A stretch of DNA of 64,000 bases from Campylorhamphus procurvoides (lineage: Eukaryota; Chordata; Aves; Passeriformes; Dendrocolaptidae), in assembly GCA_013396655.1 (NCBI GenBank), contig WBMV01008405.1, positions 659,081 to 723,080 on the forward strand, given 5' to 3'. The notes beneath the pieces are model-generated. The model had not been told where the DNA came from, ran no database searches, and saw only the letters and a program-made list of their open reading frames with translations. How positions within the stretch are numbered: the stretch's first letter is position 1; each line of letters opens with the position of its first letter. This document shows, piece after piece, positions 20,441 to 34,117 of the stretch. The position numbers were made by a program, and so were the translations under genes.

Positions 20441-23400
20441 AAGTGGTTTATTTTGCATGGATGAAAACCCTTTGCCATGTACTGGACAACGCACAGCAAT
20501 CAGGGAAATTTCTGCTACCCTGGTGTTACCTACTTACCAGTGTATACATCTTTATCAGGCTTAAGAAGTGACTGGTGTGAACAATTCACTACAGCAGATA
20601 ATACCAGGAGCTACCCCTTTGTTTCAAGTGAAAGGTGCTCATCTCTCAGCCCTGAAGGTATTGATTTAAAATCCCACTAATCCTGGTTGGGGAAATTCTA
20701 TATCATGCACCAATACTTTTCCCATAGATTTTGATAGAATTTCCGGTTAAAATGCAAAAAATAAAAAAGCCATCTGATTTCGAGATACTCTTACAAGATT
20801 TTAAGCAAATTATTTTAACATAAGTGTTTCTCTCTTCTCTGCTTTTTAATTTTAAATTGCAGCCAATTATCAACCATAATAAGGATGGAGAGAGAATAAA
20901 GTTTCCTTTTGTCTCTATATACAAATCAAGTCATTCTTTTTACTGCATAAAATTTCCAAGAAGCGAATGCCTTTCTCCAGTAGCACTGCCAGAATATTAT
21001 AGATTTTCTGGTCCCCTCATGCCTGCACTACTCCTCTCCAGCATCAGTGCTTGCAAGCCACACTTCCCCTGGGTCAGAAGGTAGCCTGTGAGATAATTGT
21101 ATTGATTTCCTTCACCCACCCATGTTCTTGGCTCACCTTTTCCTCCACATCAACTTCCTTCAATACTTCAGCAAGACTTTGCTGTTCAGCTCTGACCCCG
21201 TTACCCAGACAGAACCCCAGCAGCAGGGTCAGTTCCTACCTCCCCTCCCACTCCTGTGCCTGAGCCGAGGACTTGTGCATTTTCCTCTGCTGATCACTGC
21301 AAACAGGGAATGCAAAGCTGCCAAAACCTGTAAAACCATTCACTGTTCCTCCTCCAAACCACCTGCCACGGTGGTTTCCACCTGGGAATACACTGTGCTT
21401 TACCCTGTTCATACTCTGCTGGGTTTCATCCACCTGTTTATGACTCTGAGCATTGCTCCTTATGAGTTACAATGCATTGTGCCTAAGCACACTGGCTGAC
21501 ACGCTGCCACCAAAATGAATGGCCAAATTAGGAAGCTAATAGCTCAGAAATGGCCACTCAGAAGAGCAGCAGCAAGAGCTGCCTAAAAAATATGTCAGCC
21601 TGGAGACCTCCAGCTTGTTCAGTTTGCCTCTTTTCTGGCATTCTTCATCACAAAAGGGAAGTGAGGAAGAGGGTGTAGGCACTTTTACTTTCCATAAGAA
21701 CCAAAGTGGTTTGGGATACTCCTCCCCCCAGCCCCCCCATTTTTAATTGTGAATGGGCTCTCACAGTTACTGTGAAGATTTAGAGTGTGACAGAAGATCC
21801 CTGTCCCACACACAGTGCTGCAGCCTTTCCTTTGCTACTGGACTGAAGCTGCCCTGGACATGAGACAGGGACAGGAATGGTCCTGCTTTCTTTCTTTGCC
21901 ATTGAGAAGTAGGTTTGGGTTCACACTTTCCTCTTGCTTTATTTTTTTTGCACGTGGTGCCACTGCACTGAAAGCCTCAGCAGCACAGAAATCAGGCAGT
22001 TTCTCATAAATTTACATTTCTCATGAAGCTTTATTCCAACAAGATTCCTTTATTTATGCAGAAGGATGCTCCTGTAGTTAGGGCTGCAGTCTGGGCTTTC
22101 AGAGAACTGCCCCAGGCTTCTTATGTGGCTGGAGCATTGTGGTATCATATTGTCCATATTTCACCCTGGTTCTTGGAGTGCAAAACCTCTGGGAGATGCT
22201 CTGCTGTCACACTGAGTGCTATGGAGAGACAGGACTGCCAGCTAGTGACAGAGGCTTGCTGGAAACCTTTCCAGTACTTTCTGGGTTCAGCTAACTGGTT
22301 TCCAAGTGTTGCACACAAGCATTAGGGCCTGACAAGCTTTAAGCGACATGGAAAGCAGAATTCTGACAAAAATGTACCTTTTGAATAATTCTGTAATGCG
22401 AGATACCACACTTTGCATCCCCAAACGATTTCTTTCCCGTGGGAGACAGCAGGAACCTCATGATCCTGGGTCTCCAACTCCAAGGCTGTATGAATATAAT
22501 AGATATTCCAGACTCCCCATCTGTGGTCATGAAGCCAGAGTCTAATCCATTTGTAGACATAAAGGCAAACTTGCATTCCTGGAATATACTTCTGTATGTG
22601 TTTATACATATATAACTATAAAGGTACCTATATATATGCATACACCTTTATGAACTGATGAAAATATATTGCATCATCTTATAAGACTTGACAGCAGCTG
22701 CCTGGGTGCAAGAATCTTGTTTTAAAGTTTCAGTAGGTGAAAACAATTCAAATGCATCTTCATTTATGGGAAATAGCAATAATTTTAATTCCGAACTTCA
22801 TAATAGCAAAAACCTTGGCAAAGCAGAAATCTTGTGCCTCCCAAACTCCAAATGCAAGTGAGTCCTTCAAAAGTTTACTGAAGGAATGCCTGACCACTGC
22901 TTTACCTCCCAATCCTGTTTTCTATTTTTTTTTTTTTAGATAATAGACTGACTTTCCTGTTTAGGTTTGTAACTGTAAGCTGGTCTTTCAACATCACCAG
23001 TCTGCATGCTGAATCCTAAGCTTACATTTACTGACCTGGAAAAAAAAAATGCCCATTACCTTCTGAATCAGCAGTCATTTCAATGCTGTGAAGAACTCAC
23101 AGAAGTAGATCTACAAAATTTAACACCAGTGCAAAGTACATGAGAAGCAATCAGAGTGATGGAGAGCTGAAACAAACAGTTTGATGAACCCAAAAGCTTC
23201 ATTGGAAGAATACTGATAGTCCATTTGCAAGTGGGAAAACTGCTTGAAACTTCAGAGATTATTTTTTGGGAGGTTTGTGTGGAGGCTTTTGTTTGTTTTG
23301 GACTTCACTACAGAAAAATATCACATTGGTTTATGTATTTTACAGTCACTTGTGCAAGAACAAGAAATATAAAACAGTAAACAAAAAACAGTTACATGCA

Positions 23401-24379
23401 GCTCACTGTAAGTGTGTGTTTTAAGTGCTTTGAGGCAATAAATATATGAAGAAAACTGACAAACTCTAAACATCTCATCTTTTGCATAAAAGCACTGTGC
23501 AGTGCCCAGCATGTGCTTTAGAAGCACCTACATTACTCCGTGGAGAGAGAAGACCATTCCTACACAGAAATTTTATGCTCTGAAACTATATGATTTCTAG
23601 GGTATAAATAAATCTGTGTACGGCAGCTGTCCACAGTAAGATCCAGATCTATGACTCAAGCTCCAGGACACCAAGGGGTGCCTTACAAACAAATAATGTG
23701 AAAAGTAAACGCAGACTTAATGACATTCAAACCCTGAATTTTGTAAGCCTTGTAGACCCTGAGATGAGACCATTCAGCTGCTGAAGTTTTGTTCAGGTTG
23801 TGTCTGAGAATAAATTTGTTCTAACTTTCTATTTTGTGGATATCCTCAGGAAAAATGTTGAACTGCTGAGAACTGTGGAAGTCAGTGAGGTACCACATTA
23901 AAACACAGCAGGTCAGAAAGATGTAATTTTGTGCTAGGCTGCTACAGCATGTAATCATCCTTGAAATGTCTCATTTCTGTCAGGAACAAGTCTACTGTAT
24001 GAGTGAGTAAAAGAAGTAGGAAGGAACACATAATTCTGAAAATCCAGTGTGGTTGAGGAGGCACCATAAAAATCCCTCATATTTAGTATAAACAAAGAAG
24101 CATGACATTATGCCAACAGAAGTATGATGAAATGCTCCATCAGTAGAAAAGGACGTGGAAAGTCCACCTGAGAGAAAGAGATGAAAGAAATGGAAACATC
24201 AAGAAACAGGGAACAGAGAGAGATGGACCCAAAGGTTCTGTTAGAGGGCTGGTAAGGATCAGATCTGCTTTGGCCCTGGCAATTCTGTCAGCCAGATAAA
24301 GCCCTCAGTAAATGAAACCAAGGTGGAATTGATTCAAATTTGGCACCCCATGAAAAATGGACCTCCAGCTTGCTTGTGA
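20441..24379. other. Unique noncoding stretch
   Basis: No gene was recognised. An imperfect hairpin lies at 22618-22651 (arms ataaaggt and acctttat, 18-base AT-rich loop). The ORFs at 21122-21499 (plus, 125 aa) and 22023-22325 (plus, 100 aa) have no recognisable domain, and their composition is like that of the surrounding noncoding DNA. Confidence 0.5.
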
Positions 24380-24707
24380 AAGGAGGTTATAGTGAGGTCT
24401 CCTCTCCCAGCTAACAAGTGGCAGTACAAGAGGAAACAGTCTCAACTTGCCCCAGCAACGGTTTAGATTGGATATTAGGAATTCCTTCACCAAAAGGTTT
24501 GTCAAGCATTGGAACAGGCTGCCCAGGGAAGTTGTACAGTCACCCTTCCAAGGTTTTAAATCCCTCCATCCCTGGAGATACTCAAAAGACGTGTAGATGT
24601 GGCGCTTAGGGACACCATTTAGAGGTGGTCTTGGCAATGCTGGTTTAATGGTTGGACTCGGTAACCTTAGTGGTCTTTTCCAGCCTAAATGATTCTATGG
24701 TTCTGTA
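24380..24707 (+). mobile_element. CR1 LINE 3' end, sense
   Basis: The copy contains the CR1 3' UTR phrases ggttatagtgaggtctcc, gattggatattaggaatt, caagcattggaacaggctgc and gtagatgtggcgcttaggga. It ends in the tail gattctatggttctgta. It is about 330 bp with no coding part left. The UTR is of the same type as the copy at 42244 and differs from the copies at 34118 and 58760. Confidence 0.93.
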
Positions 24708-27700
24708 AGCAAAATTGCATATGGGGTGAAGCAATGGGGAACCATTGCCCATCCTGGCTACTTTTTCTTTTACCTCCTCCCCATGCCTTTCTCTTAACCT
24801 TTCTATACTAAAATCTTTGGGTTACTGTGGAGGTATTCTGCAACAAATAAATATAAATGTGGGGCAAACAAAACATGTTTTTGAGAGAGCAACCCCAGGC
24901 ATGCTGGAAAAGTCAGGTTTTTCCTCCAAAATGAAAGCCTAGGCAGACCCCACCCATTCCTGAGAGGAACCCTGATGTCGTCTGAGCACCCTGGTGGGTG
25001 GCTGCCCCTCTGTGGTGCCCCTCTGTGATGTGTGATGGAGCTGGGTGGCAGGTGCATTGGGCAGCCTTGGGTGACCCTGGTTCCAGCCCTCCCTCCCTGC
25101 CACACTCCACTGGCTCTGTTTACAGCCAGGGCTGCCGTGATGGTGTTCCTGTCTGCAGCAGTGGGATCAAACGGGGCCAGTGAGTCAGCTCATGTGGCCA
25201 GGGGAGCTCCATCTCCTGCCAGCCCCACTCTCCCTCCCACCTGCACCCACGTGGGCTGTCAGTGAAGTGGGTCATCCCGGGCCTCCCTGCTTCACAGGGT
25301 GGCTTCTCAGCTCCTGGAGAATGACTGCCTCCTCCGTACTGCGATCCTCCAAGTGTTAGAAGCATCTGCCCTTTGCTAGCACTCAACACTGGGACCTTGG
25401 GGATGTGAACTCGTTTTTGAGGATGAATGTTTTCCGACCTCTTCCACTCCACAGCTCCCCATTTTCCCCTTCAACCCACCTCCCAGAAACCTCTACCCCA
25501 AATCATAATGCCCAAAGCCTCCCATCTCTGAAAGAATCACTCCAACTGAACTGTGAAAAGGAGGGGAAGGGAAAGAAAAAAAAAAAGAAAAAGAAATGGT
25601 TTCCATGGCAAATTTGCAGGGTTTAATCTCGGCACAAAAAGAAGAATTTTAACATTCTTTCCCTGTTTTAGAACAGGCTGGATAGCAAATGAAATTGTCT
25701 GTTGTGTGTTGGCTTCAAGGGTATCACAGTGATTTATGTCCACAGAGACTTTGTCCCCATATTTTCTTATTTTGTTCTCGTAATCAGAAAGTTGCTTATC
25801 ACTGCCCTGTGAAGAAGATTTACATAATTTAAACCAAGAGCTTTGTTCAAAAGCTACTCAGAAGCCTGCTAGGAAATAACCAAGTTTCTAGAGGTTTCTC
25901 CCTTCTGAAGCTCCCTGTTGCAAGCACTGATGGCAAAGATATGATTTGCTATTTGGTTCTTCCAGGTGGTACTGGACTCCCTTATGGAAATTACCCTTTC
26001 TTATGATGCTCCCAAGGTGTTTTTGATTGTGGCTGAAATATCTGATTTGTTGGCCTTGTGACCTGAGGCACATTTAATATACAGATGCAGCAGGACAGGC
26101 TTCGGTTTCAGCTGGAGCAGCAGCAGTGTCACACTGTTTTGGCTTCAAACACTTATTTTTCCCCTCATGTGAATTCAATCAAATTGATCTGGGAGGAGAG
26201 TGCCTTTCTGACTGGCATCAAGTCTGCACACTCTCCAGCTCTGCAAGATTTAAACACATCCAAACAAAGCCTGCAAATGATCAAGGATGATTAAATAAAT
26301 GGATCTTTTGTCTTCTGTTTCTTTCATGGTAGTGGCTGTTCTCAAATGTTCTTGATAAATAGTTCCTGTCCCACCCCTCAGCTCCACCATCTTCTGCAAA
26401 TCACACAACTTCAGAGGAGACATCAGGTAGTAAATCTTCTAGATATATTTCCAAAAAAGCAGCATCTATACTGTTAATAAAAACACCTCTATACCTTACT
26501 GACATGTTTCCTGGCATAGAACCCCTTTTATTGAGAAACAATAAAAAAAGGGAAACAGTAGGAAAAAATATCAGTCTACATTTAGTTTATGTAAGTGAAA
26601 GAAGGTTTTTGGCTTCTGTGTTTTTCAGTTGGATTTTCTCCTGTTACCTGGAGGGATTTTTATTTAAAAGCAAAATTAGTATTTGTTTATTTGCAGATAA
26701 CTCATTGAACAAAAATGTAGGTATTAAAAAATCTTAACATGTACAGGTAAAAGTGAGTTACATGGGACCTGTTTTGTTTTGTTCTTCAACTGTAAGTACC
26801 TTTTCCTTGCTCATATAAGAATATATCTGCTTCTATATTGTGCTAAATTCACATGTTTTCCTGGAGCCCTCCACTGTGTTTAATCGTTTGGTTTCAATAT
26901 ATTGAGTACCTATATATGTCTAAAATATCAGCATTAGGGATTTTTGTGGATCCTGATCATGCTTGCCCCCAGAGAATAGCTGCTTACTGCAGGCAAGAAA
27001 GCAATTACATTACAATATTTGTAAAAATGCAGAGATATTCAGGTTATTTTTTTTCTCTCCATTACAGTTTCTATGCAATGTTCCAACAAGGAGTAAAACT
27101 TACAAGAAAACTCAGACCTGAGTTTTTGAATCACGTTGTATTTATTTAAAAAAAAAAAACAATAAAAAAACAAAACTGAAAAGATTTGTTTGGACTCTCT
27201 TATTTGTCCTAAAATATACTTATGCAAGAGCTAAAAGGATCTGTCAGACTTTATACTGAGATCAATGTCTGCACTCCAGGGCTGTTTATTATTTGTGCAG
27301 TGCCAGCTGCTGGAGGCTTTGGTGGATGTCTGGATGTTTCCCACCTGTGGGACTAATTCTGTGTCATTAGAAGCTTTTAAAGACCTAAGCATAAGGATTT
27401 TCTTGACACCACCAGATTGTAAATAGTAACAGCAATGGCAGTTCCTGCTCTAAAGTGCCCACAGTTAAAGTTTGGGGGGTTTATTATTATTGTTCTTATT
27501 TTTCAATAATCCTAGATAACTAGGTATTACTGTTTTACAGACAAATGTAGGATTAGCTACTTCTTATGGATAGTGAATACAAATAAGTATAGCATAAACA
27601 CATGCTTGGGTTTTTTGCATATACTTTTAAAATGCTTGTGAAATTATGTATATGTATACTTTTAATTGCTCTATTGTATTTTTTCAAAAGTTTCAATAAA

Positions 27701-28219
27701 AAGCTTAATCAACAATCTTTAGACATTCAAAAGTGTTAAAATATTAGATGTGCAGGAAAAGTACATTTTAAGATAAGGTTTTTCAATGCAAATTTTTGAC
27801 AGAGACACCTTAATTCTGTTGGGTTGTCTCAAAAGCTGCTCAGTTTTTTAGGAGCTTATCCTAAATCCTACAAGTCAAGCCTAAACAGAAGAGATTCTGA
27901 GAAGGATCTTGGGATAAGAAAGGAAAGTGTTTACAACCCATCTTAATCAGGATATAGTAAAAGTGGAATCCATCTGTAACTCATTTGTCATCACACTTCC
28001 ACCTCTAAACTTTTTTCCTCACTAGTAGCTGGTGAAAGGAAAGAGAAAATCATTTCATATCAACAAAACATGTTGTTACAACAGGTATTTTTTTCAATAC
28101 ATTCCCAATATAGAGAAGCTGTTCTTTGGCTGTATTGCTTGCAAGGCAGATGGTGAAGTGGAAGACGTAAAACTTCTTTGGGTACAGCTTCTCTAAGGAT
28201 CCCTGCACACGTTAGTTGG
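24708..28219. other. Unique noncoding stretch with A-rich tracts
   Basis: GC-richer between about 24900 and 25500, then AT-leaning. Purine-rich tract at 25557-25597 and A-rich tract at 27148-27175. ORFs of up to 110 codons (24803-25452) overlap on both strands and match nothing known. Confidence 0.5.
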
Positions 28220-28490
28220 CACATCAGCTAATTATTTTTGTAGATTAATCAAATCTGTGTTTGTCCTGAGCTCAATGCTGAGCTAAGTCCTACTTACAGA
28301 GATCCTGATGATTTCATTTATTTCAGCACACCCAAATTCACACGGTGGCTCTAGAAGGAATTTTTAATTGATGGTAATTGCATATGAGCCTCCTAATGAG
28401 TCAGATGAGCTCTTGCTTTCCTACTGCATTCCAATGAATTCATCTGGGTGTGGGAGCCGGGGAAAGCTTGTTAAATATAGAGCCCTGGCA
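28220..28490. promoter_or_regulatory. Enhancer-like stretch (candidate conserved noncoding element)
   Basis: Binding-site-like words crowd here: TAATTG at 28365 and 28375, CATATG E-box at 28381, a perfect AP-1 site TGAGTCA at 28397-28403, and TTAATC upstream. The texture (no low complexity, few CpG, TAAT-rich) resembles conserved vertebrate noncoding elements. Conservation itself cannot be seen from one sequence. Confidence 0.25.
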
Positions 28491-30104
28491 CTGAGAGACA
28501 AATGCAATGCTGCAGAACCTCTGTTATTTCTTAAGAGTTTGGGCTGGGTGAGGGCTGTCCTCGTTATCACTTCATAACCTTGCATAACTTTTTTTCTAAA
28601 TCAAATAGCAGAACTGCAGAGTGTTAAACATACACAAGCATGATTTGCTTGCTACCTTCATTTTCATCTTCAGAAATACAAACATTTGTGCATCTGTATG
28701 TCTCTTTATCAGACAGATGCCATTACCTGTTTTCTAGGCATGTACATTAAAGAGGTTAATCTCATTAAAAACTCTGTAAAGTACAAAACTTACAAGAAAA
28801 ATTGGAAAAAAGTCTGCTTGTTAAGTACTGCACTGGCTTTGCTGAAATTTTTGCAACAGAGTGCTTCGCTGCAGTTGCAACACTTTTTCTTGGTGCACTA
28901 AATACAGCTAATATTATTTGAGTAAACAAAAAGCAGATCTTGAAAGTATTCTCAGGAAATATTATCATCTGTCATCTTGGCCAGAAGTACAGCTGCACAG
29001 TATGTATGGAGCTTTACTTTATGTGTACTGCTCCTCTACAAACACTGCACAGTGCATATATTCCTGGAGGTGATACACATTGATTGGAATCATGATCCTA
29101 CAGATCTTCTGGCCAATCTCCACCCACACACACACACAGAGTGCAGTCAATTTCTCAGTGTAGTTGTACTGAATTCATCATAAAAATGCATGTAGGGCTG
29201 ATTCAAAAAGCAGAATGTTTTCATCTCTGTATGAAAGCTCTATAGGAGCTCTCTGGGCAATGTGGGACCACCAGCCAAGACACTGGACTTCCAGTCTGAC
29301 ATCCACCCAGCTGGAAGGCTGCTCTTGCAAGTGGCATTTGGTGACAGAACCGCCTATCACGTAGCAGAGAATTTAGGCTGGAAATTGGTTTCTTGTAGGA
29401 AGAAGTTTCAAAAAGCAGCGAGCACTGCAATAACAGAACAGCCACTCAGGAATGAGGGCCATGTTCTATATGTCAGAAATATCTTCATGATAGGAAATCA
29501 ATAAATTTGATGTGAAAAATATGTCAAAGTCGTGTTCTGTTCTCCAGTAAAGCCTGGCCACAGCGTACTCGCAGCCATAGTATGATGAAGAACATTTCTA
29601 GCTCTTTTCAAACAACATGTCCTGGCTAAATTGTCAGGATATAAATAAAACTTACCTAATAATTAATATATGCCATACCAGCTCAGCACAGTTTTTCAGT
29701 TGTAGTCTTTGATAACATTTCAGACAGGTCTGTGCTAAAGAACAAATCCTATAGATTTCCTCACAGCTATTAAAAAGTGGCCACAGAAATTTAATTATTG
29801 TCAACTTCAGATTATTACTGGTTAAACAGGCTAGATTTCTGGGCTTAATTTTGTTACTTGCTCAGAAAACTCTGCATAAACTAGATTGGGATGTAAATGA
29901 AGAGAGCAGGTAGACCTTCAAAAGGAAAAATGTCAGGGTGTTCTTCTCCTGTGTTTTCAGTTGTAATCCCTTCTTTTGCATGGAGTGGCAGGTGGTACAT
30001 AGTGGCTTGCCAGAGGCTCAACCAATATTTGCTGACAGCACAGGAGTAAGATGATGGGAGTGTTCCAGGCTCAACTTCAGGCTGTGGGAAGCACCTTCTT
30101 TCCA
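28491..30104. other. Unique noncoding stretch with short (CA)n
   Basis: A (CA)n run of about eight units lies at 29124-29139. No gene, repeat tail or CpG cluster was recognised. Confidence 0.55.
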
Positions 30105-30420
30105 CTCACCTCAAGCTTTGGTTTCTCTTCACCAGCTTGTCCCTGTCTCTTCTGCTTGTTCATGGCACTTTCTTCCCACACTCATTCACATTGACTATTT
30201 CGTCAGTCCTAGCCTGCAATTCAGGATTTCCAGATCCAGTCTCCTCATCCAGCACATCCTTTCACTCTTCTTCCTTCTTCTATCCCTGCTCTCATGCACA
30301 ACTCAGTCAAATATACACTTTACACTATAGTCCCAGGTCCATCCTTCTGGTTCCTCATCTAACCTGCCTCTTTCTTTCCCCCATCACATCATGACTTCTT
30401 CTCTCTTCATCTGCTCAGTC
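30105..30420 (+). repeat. Pyrimidine-rich block 3
   Basis: Hand counts give about 77 percent C+T over 30121-30180 and 80 percent over 30241-30300 on the plus strand. It is not tandemly repeated. It resembles the larger block at 43.3 kb in texture and strand. Confidence 0.6.
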
Positions 30421-32796
30421 AAGATGAGATCTGTACATCTCCACTGGGCTGTTCTCTCCTCTGGCAGAAAATGGAATTTGGGATTTATGTCCCATGAAAC
30501 AGTTGTATAAACTATTTCATTTGCAGCTGGCTGACAGGGAAAAGGGAGGTAGAATTGCTGTCTACTAACTGCATCAAAACCACTCACATGATGCCTTAAA
30601 AAAAACCCTCAGAGTTATTTCCCAAACACAAATAAAGAAAAATGCTCACAAGTAAGACCATCATTCCTTTTGTCTATGTGTAAATATCATCTCCATGTTC
30701 TCTACTTCCTCACTTAATTCCCATGCTTTCCTCGTGGTCAACCACCTGATGCCATCCAAAACAGTCCTTGTGTCCCTCCCAAAAGGTGGAGGGCACCTCC
30801 CTGGAGGCACTGCTCCTAGAAACAGGACTGGCGTTAACACAGTGCATGTGCAATGGAGTATACACCATTTCTTGGGATTAAGCTCTGCAGTAGCAGAAGT
30901 CCTTGAACCTTGCTCATGATTATCCACTTTTCTTCCCCCATCTCTAGGAATAATGTGCCTTTCAACTCCACATAGCTTTGCATTCCCCTGAATGCTTATT
31001 ATTCGCTTGTATTTTAAGTGCTCTTCCAGTTTTCCCTCTGCATGTGACCACCCACTTCTCCACCTACAGGCTCTATAATGTGATTTCTATCTGCTGTAGC
31101 TTATAATGGTTTAAATTATGCTAATTGTATTCAGAGATTAAAGTAAAAATCAGTTCGACTATTATTCTGCCCATATACTGTACCAGTGCTGGTAGTTATT
31201 CACTTCAGAAATGAACATGGCTAATAAGATAAGAAAATTACACTTGCATACAGTTAGTCAGTTTCATATTTAATTAGCAAGGAAAAAATTATTTCCATGT
31301 CTTCTTATTGAAGCAAAATTAACTCTTTTGCCTCTAACTATGCTTGCTGCTGAGGCTCCAGTTCGTACTGTGCAGGGTTCCCTCCATAACACCTTGAGAT
31401 TTGGTTTCCTAAATCCCTTATGCCTTTTCAGTAAATATTTCTTTCTTGAAATGCCATGGGCAAACACATCCACACAGCATCACGGTGGGCCATCGAGGCC
31501 ATGTCTTGGCAGCACACACTGGGGGCAGCTCACTCCCAGCAACCTTGTTCATTACAAAAGCACAAGAGTTCGTTCGACAAACATTTCCTGGTCTAATTTT
31601 GTTAATGTGTCATGAACAGACTGGTCTCCAAATCACTCTCAAATCTGAGATTAAACTTCTTAAGCATTTACCGTGGCAACAATGAGAAAAAGTGCCTTCA
31701 GAATTTAAGATGGCCATGATATGCTGTCAGAAGAGGCCAACACACTCCCACACTTGCTATAAATAACGAACCAGAACACAAGTACAGGCTGGATTTAACT
31801 GAATTTCTTCAATCGCTGCAAAGTACACTTTGCTACATGGTGAAGAGATAATGTGTCACAACACATTTTGCATAAAGTGAAGAATCTATCCATGAGAAGC
31901 TTCTGTTTTGGATTTCCCCCCAGCAAGCATCATGGCAGGGTCCCTCTCACTAAAAGCAGCCTAAATCTCAACCTGAAGCAAGTGGACATCGTTTCAACCA
32001 AGAGAACTAGAGACTCAACCTTCCTCGTGCAGGTTGGGTTTGCCATGTGGAGCTTGGTTGCAGGTGGGCAGGCAGAGTGCTCTGAGTGCTTTCTGACAGA
32101 AGCTCCCAATTTTGTCTCTTTTTAAACCCTCTGGTTAGTTTTTTATGAAACCACAGGTGAGAACAGAGAACCAAGTCTGCTGAGGGGTTTGATTTTGTTT
32201 GTGCATCACCTTTCAAAATATTGTTCCAAAGTTTTCAAGAAGCCCTTTGTCAGCACTGGTGAATCCCCTGCTGCCAAACCAGCATTCTGTTCTGTGAGGG
32301 ACAGTTCGGGTGCAGACTGTAAGTCAGGACACTTCTGGACATCATGTGTCCCAGGGCTGGGATACTTTGGGAACAATGGCTTATAAAACTGTTTGCTTGC
32401 CTAGATTCACTAAAATCTGAATGCTCTTGGTTGCATATTGCAGATTTATCCCTCTGTGACTGTAGAGTTTAATCCACCACCAGCATCTCAAATCTGAAAC
32501 AATTTCAGCCATGGCAGTGCAAAACAGCTATTCCATTTTGTCTTTTCTTTTAACATCACTTTATACCCATTTCTACATCTAGTTGCTACCAAAGATGTAG
32601 GGCAATGGAAAATCCACCATAATTGCTACAAAAGCTCCACCTTTCCTGTTATTGGACTTTCATTCTTTATTTTGTTTGTGTTTCTTTTTATGATGCTGCA
32701 AAATTTGTTTATTTTTCTAGCACTCAGTGTGTCTGTACGGTCCCTATACTTTGATGAACTGCAGGCTACATGTCCGTACTGCATATTACACAGTAC
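30421..32796. other. Unique noncoding stretch
   Basis: AT-leaning. No recognisable gene, transposon or CpG cluster. Confidence 0.55.
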
Positions 32797-32817
32797 AATT
32801 TTAAGTATCTTAAAATT
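32797..32817. repeat. Short perfect inverted repeat
   Basis: Nine-base arms (aattttaag and cttaaaatt) flank a three-base loop. It is AT-only except for one G/C pair, so chance formation in AT-rich DNA is plausible. Confidence 0.85.
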
Positions 32818-33429
32818 AGGTATATTTTTTATGCCATCTAATATATTTATCTCAAAAACAGAGTCTGGAGAAGTCATACTGTTAAGCTGTTTGACATTCC
32901 CTTTCCCAGCAGTTTCCAAACAATACTTTTAAACACACACACATGTGTATGTTGTTATCCTCCATGTCAACAGAGACTTATGGGCAAAATTTACATTTTA
33001 TCACCATTGGAAAACCTACAGGGCACTTGCCTAGAACATCAGGAACATCTAATCCATTAGCACATGCACAAGAACCTTTCTTTGCAATAGCAAAATCTGG
33101 CTCTCTGCCTGTGATGTCGAAATTCTTTCAAGTTAGCAAGGTTGTGGGGATTTAAACACCTGATTTATAGTTTTTATCATTCTTCTCAGTGTATTGAAAC
33201 TGTTTCTGAGCACGAGGCTGATGAAACCAGCAGAAATTGGAGCGGCTTGAATTTAAGAGACGCAGATGTGTTACAGAGTCATATTAGATTTATAATAGCT
33301 GCAATTTATTATCCCAGACCATTGCAACCCTTGCAATGGACAGTGCTTTTGGGAAAAATGTGTAGATAAGTTTACGTTGCAAAGCCGAAGATGCATAGCT
33401 GGGGTAGTGCCTTAGCATGGAATTACTCC
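32818..33429. other. Unique noncoding stretch
   Basis: AT-leaning, with a short (CA) run at 32931-32943. No gene was seen. Confidence 0.5.
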
Positions 33430-33503
33430 AGGAGCCAGACTGGGTGATACCGATTGGTCCCTTCCTGCTCAGCATATTCTTTGCTTCTGTGATTCTGTGA
33501 TGC
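33430..33503 (+). mobile_element. CR1 3'-tail fragment, sense
   Basis: The phrase ggtcccttcctgctc, followed by attctttgcttctgtgatt and a repeated attctgtga octamer, matches the extreme 3' end of a CR1 copy. Only about 75 bases remain, so subfamily cannot be judged. Confidence 0.65.
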
Positions 33504-33540
33504 TCAGGTAAAGGGCAATCAGCACTTTCATCTGCTTAAA

Positions 33541-33760
33541 GTGATTATTTGTCCCTCCCTTTTCCTCCTGGATCTTCCCCTATCTGTGACTTCCTGGACT
33601 TCCAGTACTGCTCAGCACCACCTTGCCTGTCACACTCTGCCACATCTGTCTTCCCCCAGGGGTTCTTTCTTCTACCCTCCAATCCCCAGGCCATGCCAAG
33701 TCTTTGCACCTTTTCCAGACAATACTCTTTGTACTCCCTCAGAGCTCCCAAGCCTAATGT
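33541..33760 (+). repeat. Pyrimidine-rich block 4
   Basis: About 70-75 percent C+T on the plus strand over 33541-33720 by hand count. The 154-codon ORF that starts at 33549 is a by-product of the low purine content, which makes stops rare. Confidence 0.55.
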
Positions 33761-34117
33761 TAGTCTCTACTGTGTGCTTACAGGACAGCTGGGCTCACCC
33801 TGCCAGGTGTCATGGACAACACTATCAGGGCAAGCCATGATTTCTAGAAAAACACAAAGACAAGGAGCTTCTTCTGTGCCTGTTGAGGTACAGTTTGAGA
33901 GTGTGGCCAGCAAGAGCTTAGAAGAGCAGCACGCAACGCTCCAGCCCCAGAGCACATCCCAGCCTGATCATGAGTTATTGCTCTCAGGCATGTGCAAACA
34001 TTCAGCTCTTTAAGTCCAGTGTATCCTCCTGTCCCTTTATAGTCAGCAGCAAAACTCCCCAAACTGCAGTGGGGAATTAGGATGTAATGGAACTACATTC
34101 CCCCAGGAATGGGGGAA
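33761..34117. other. Unique noncoding stretch
   Basis: Nothing recognisable lies between the pyrimidine-rich block and the next CR1 tail. Confidence 0.5.

Noticed and set aside
33549..34013. 154-codon plus ORF
   Set aside because: It begins in a pyrimidine-rich block where stop codons are depleted, with no domain seen.
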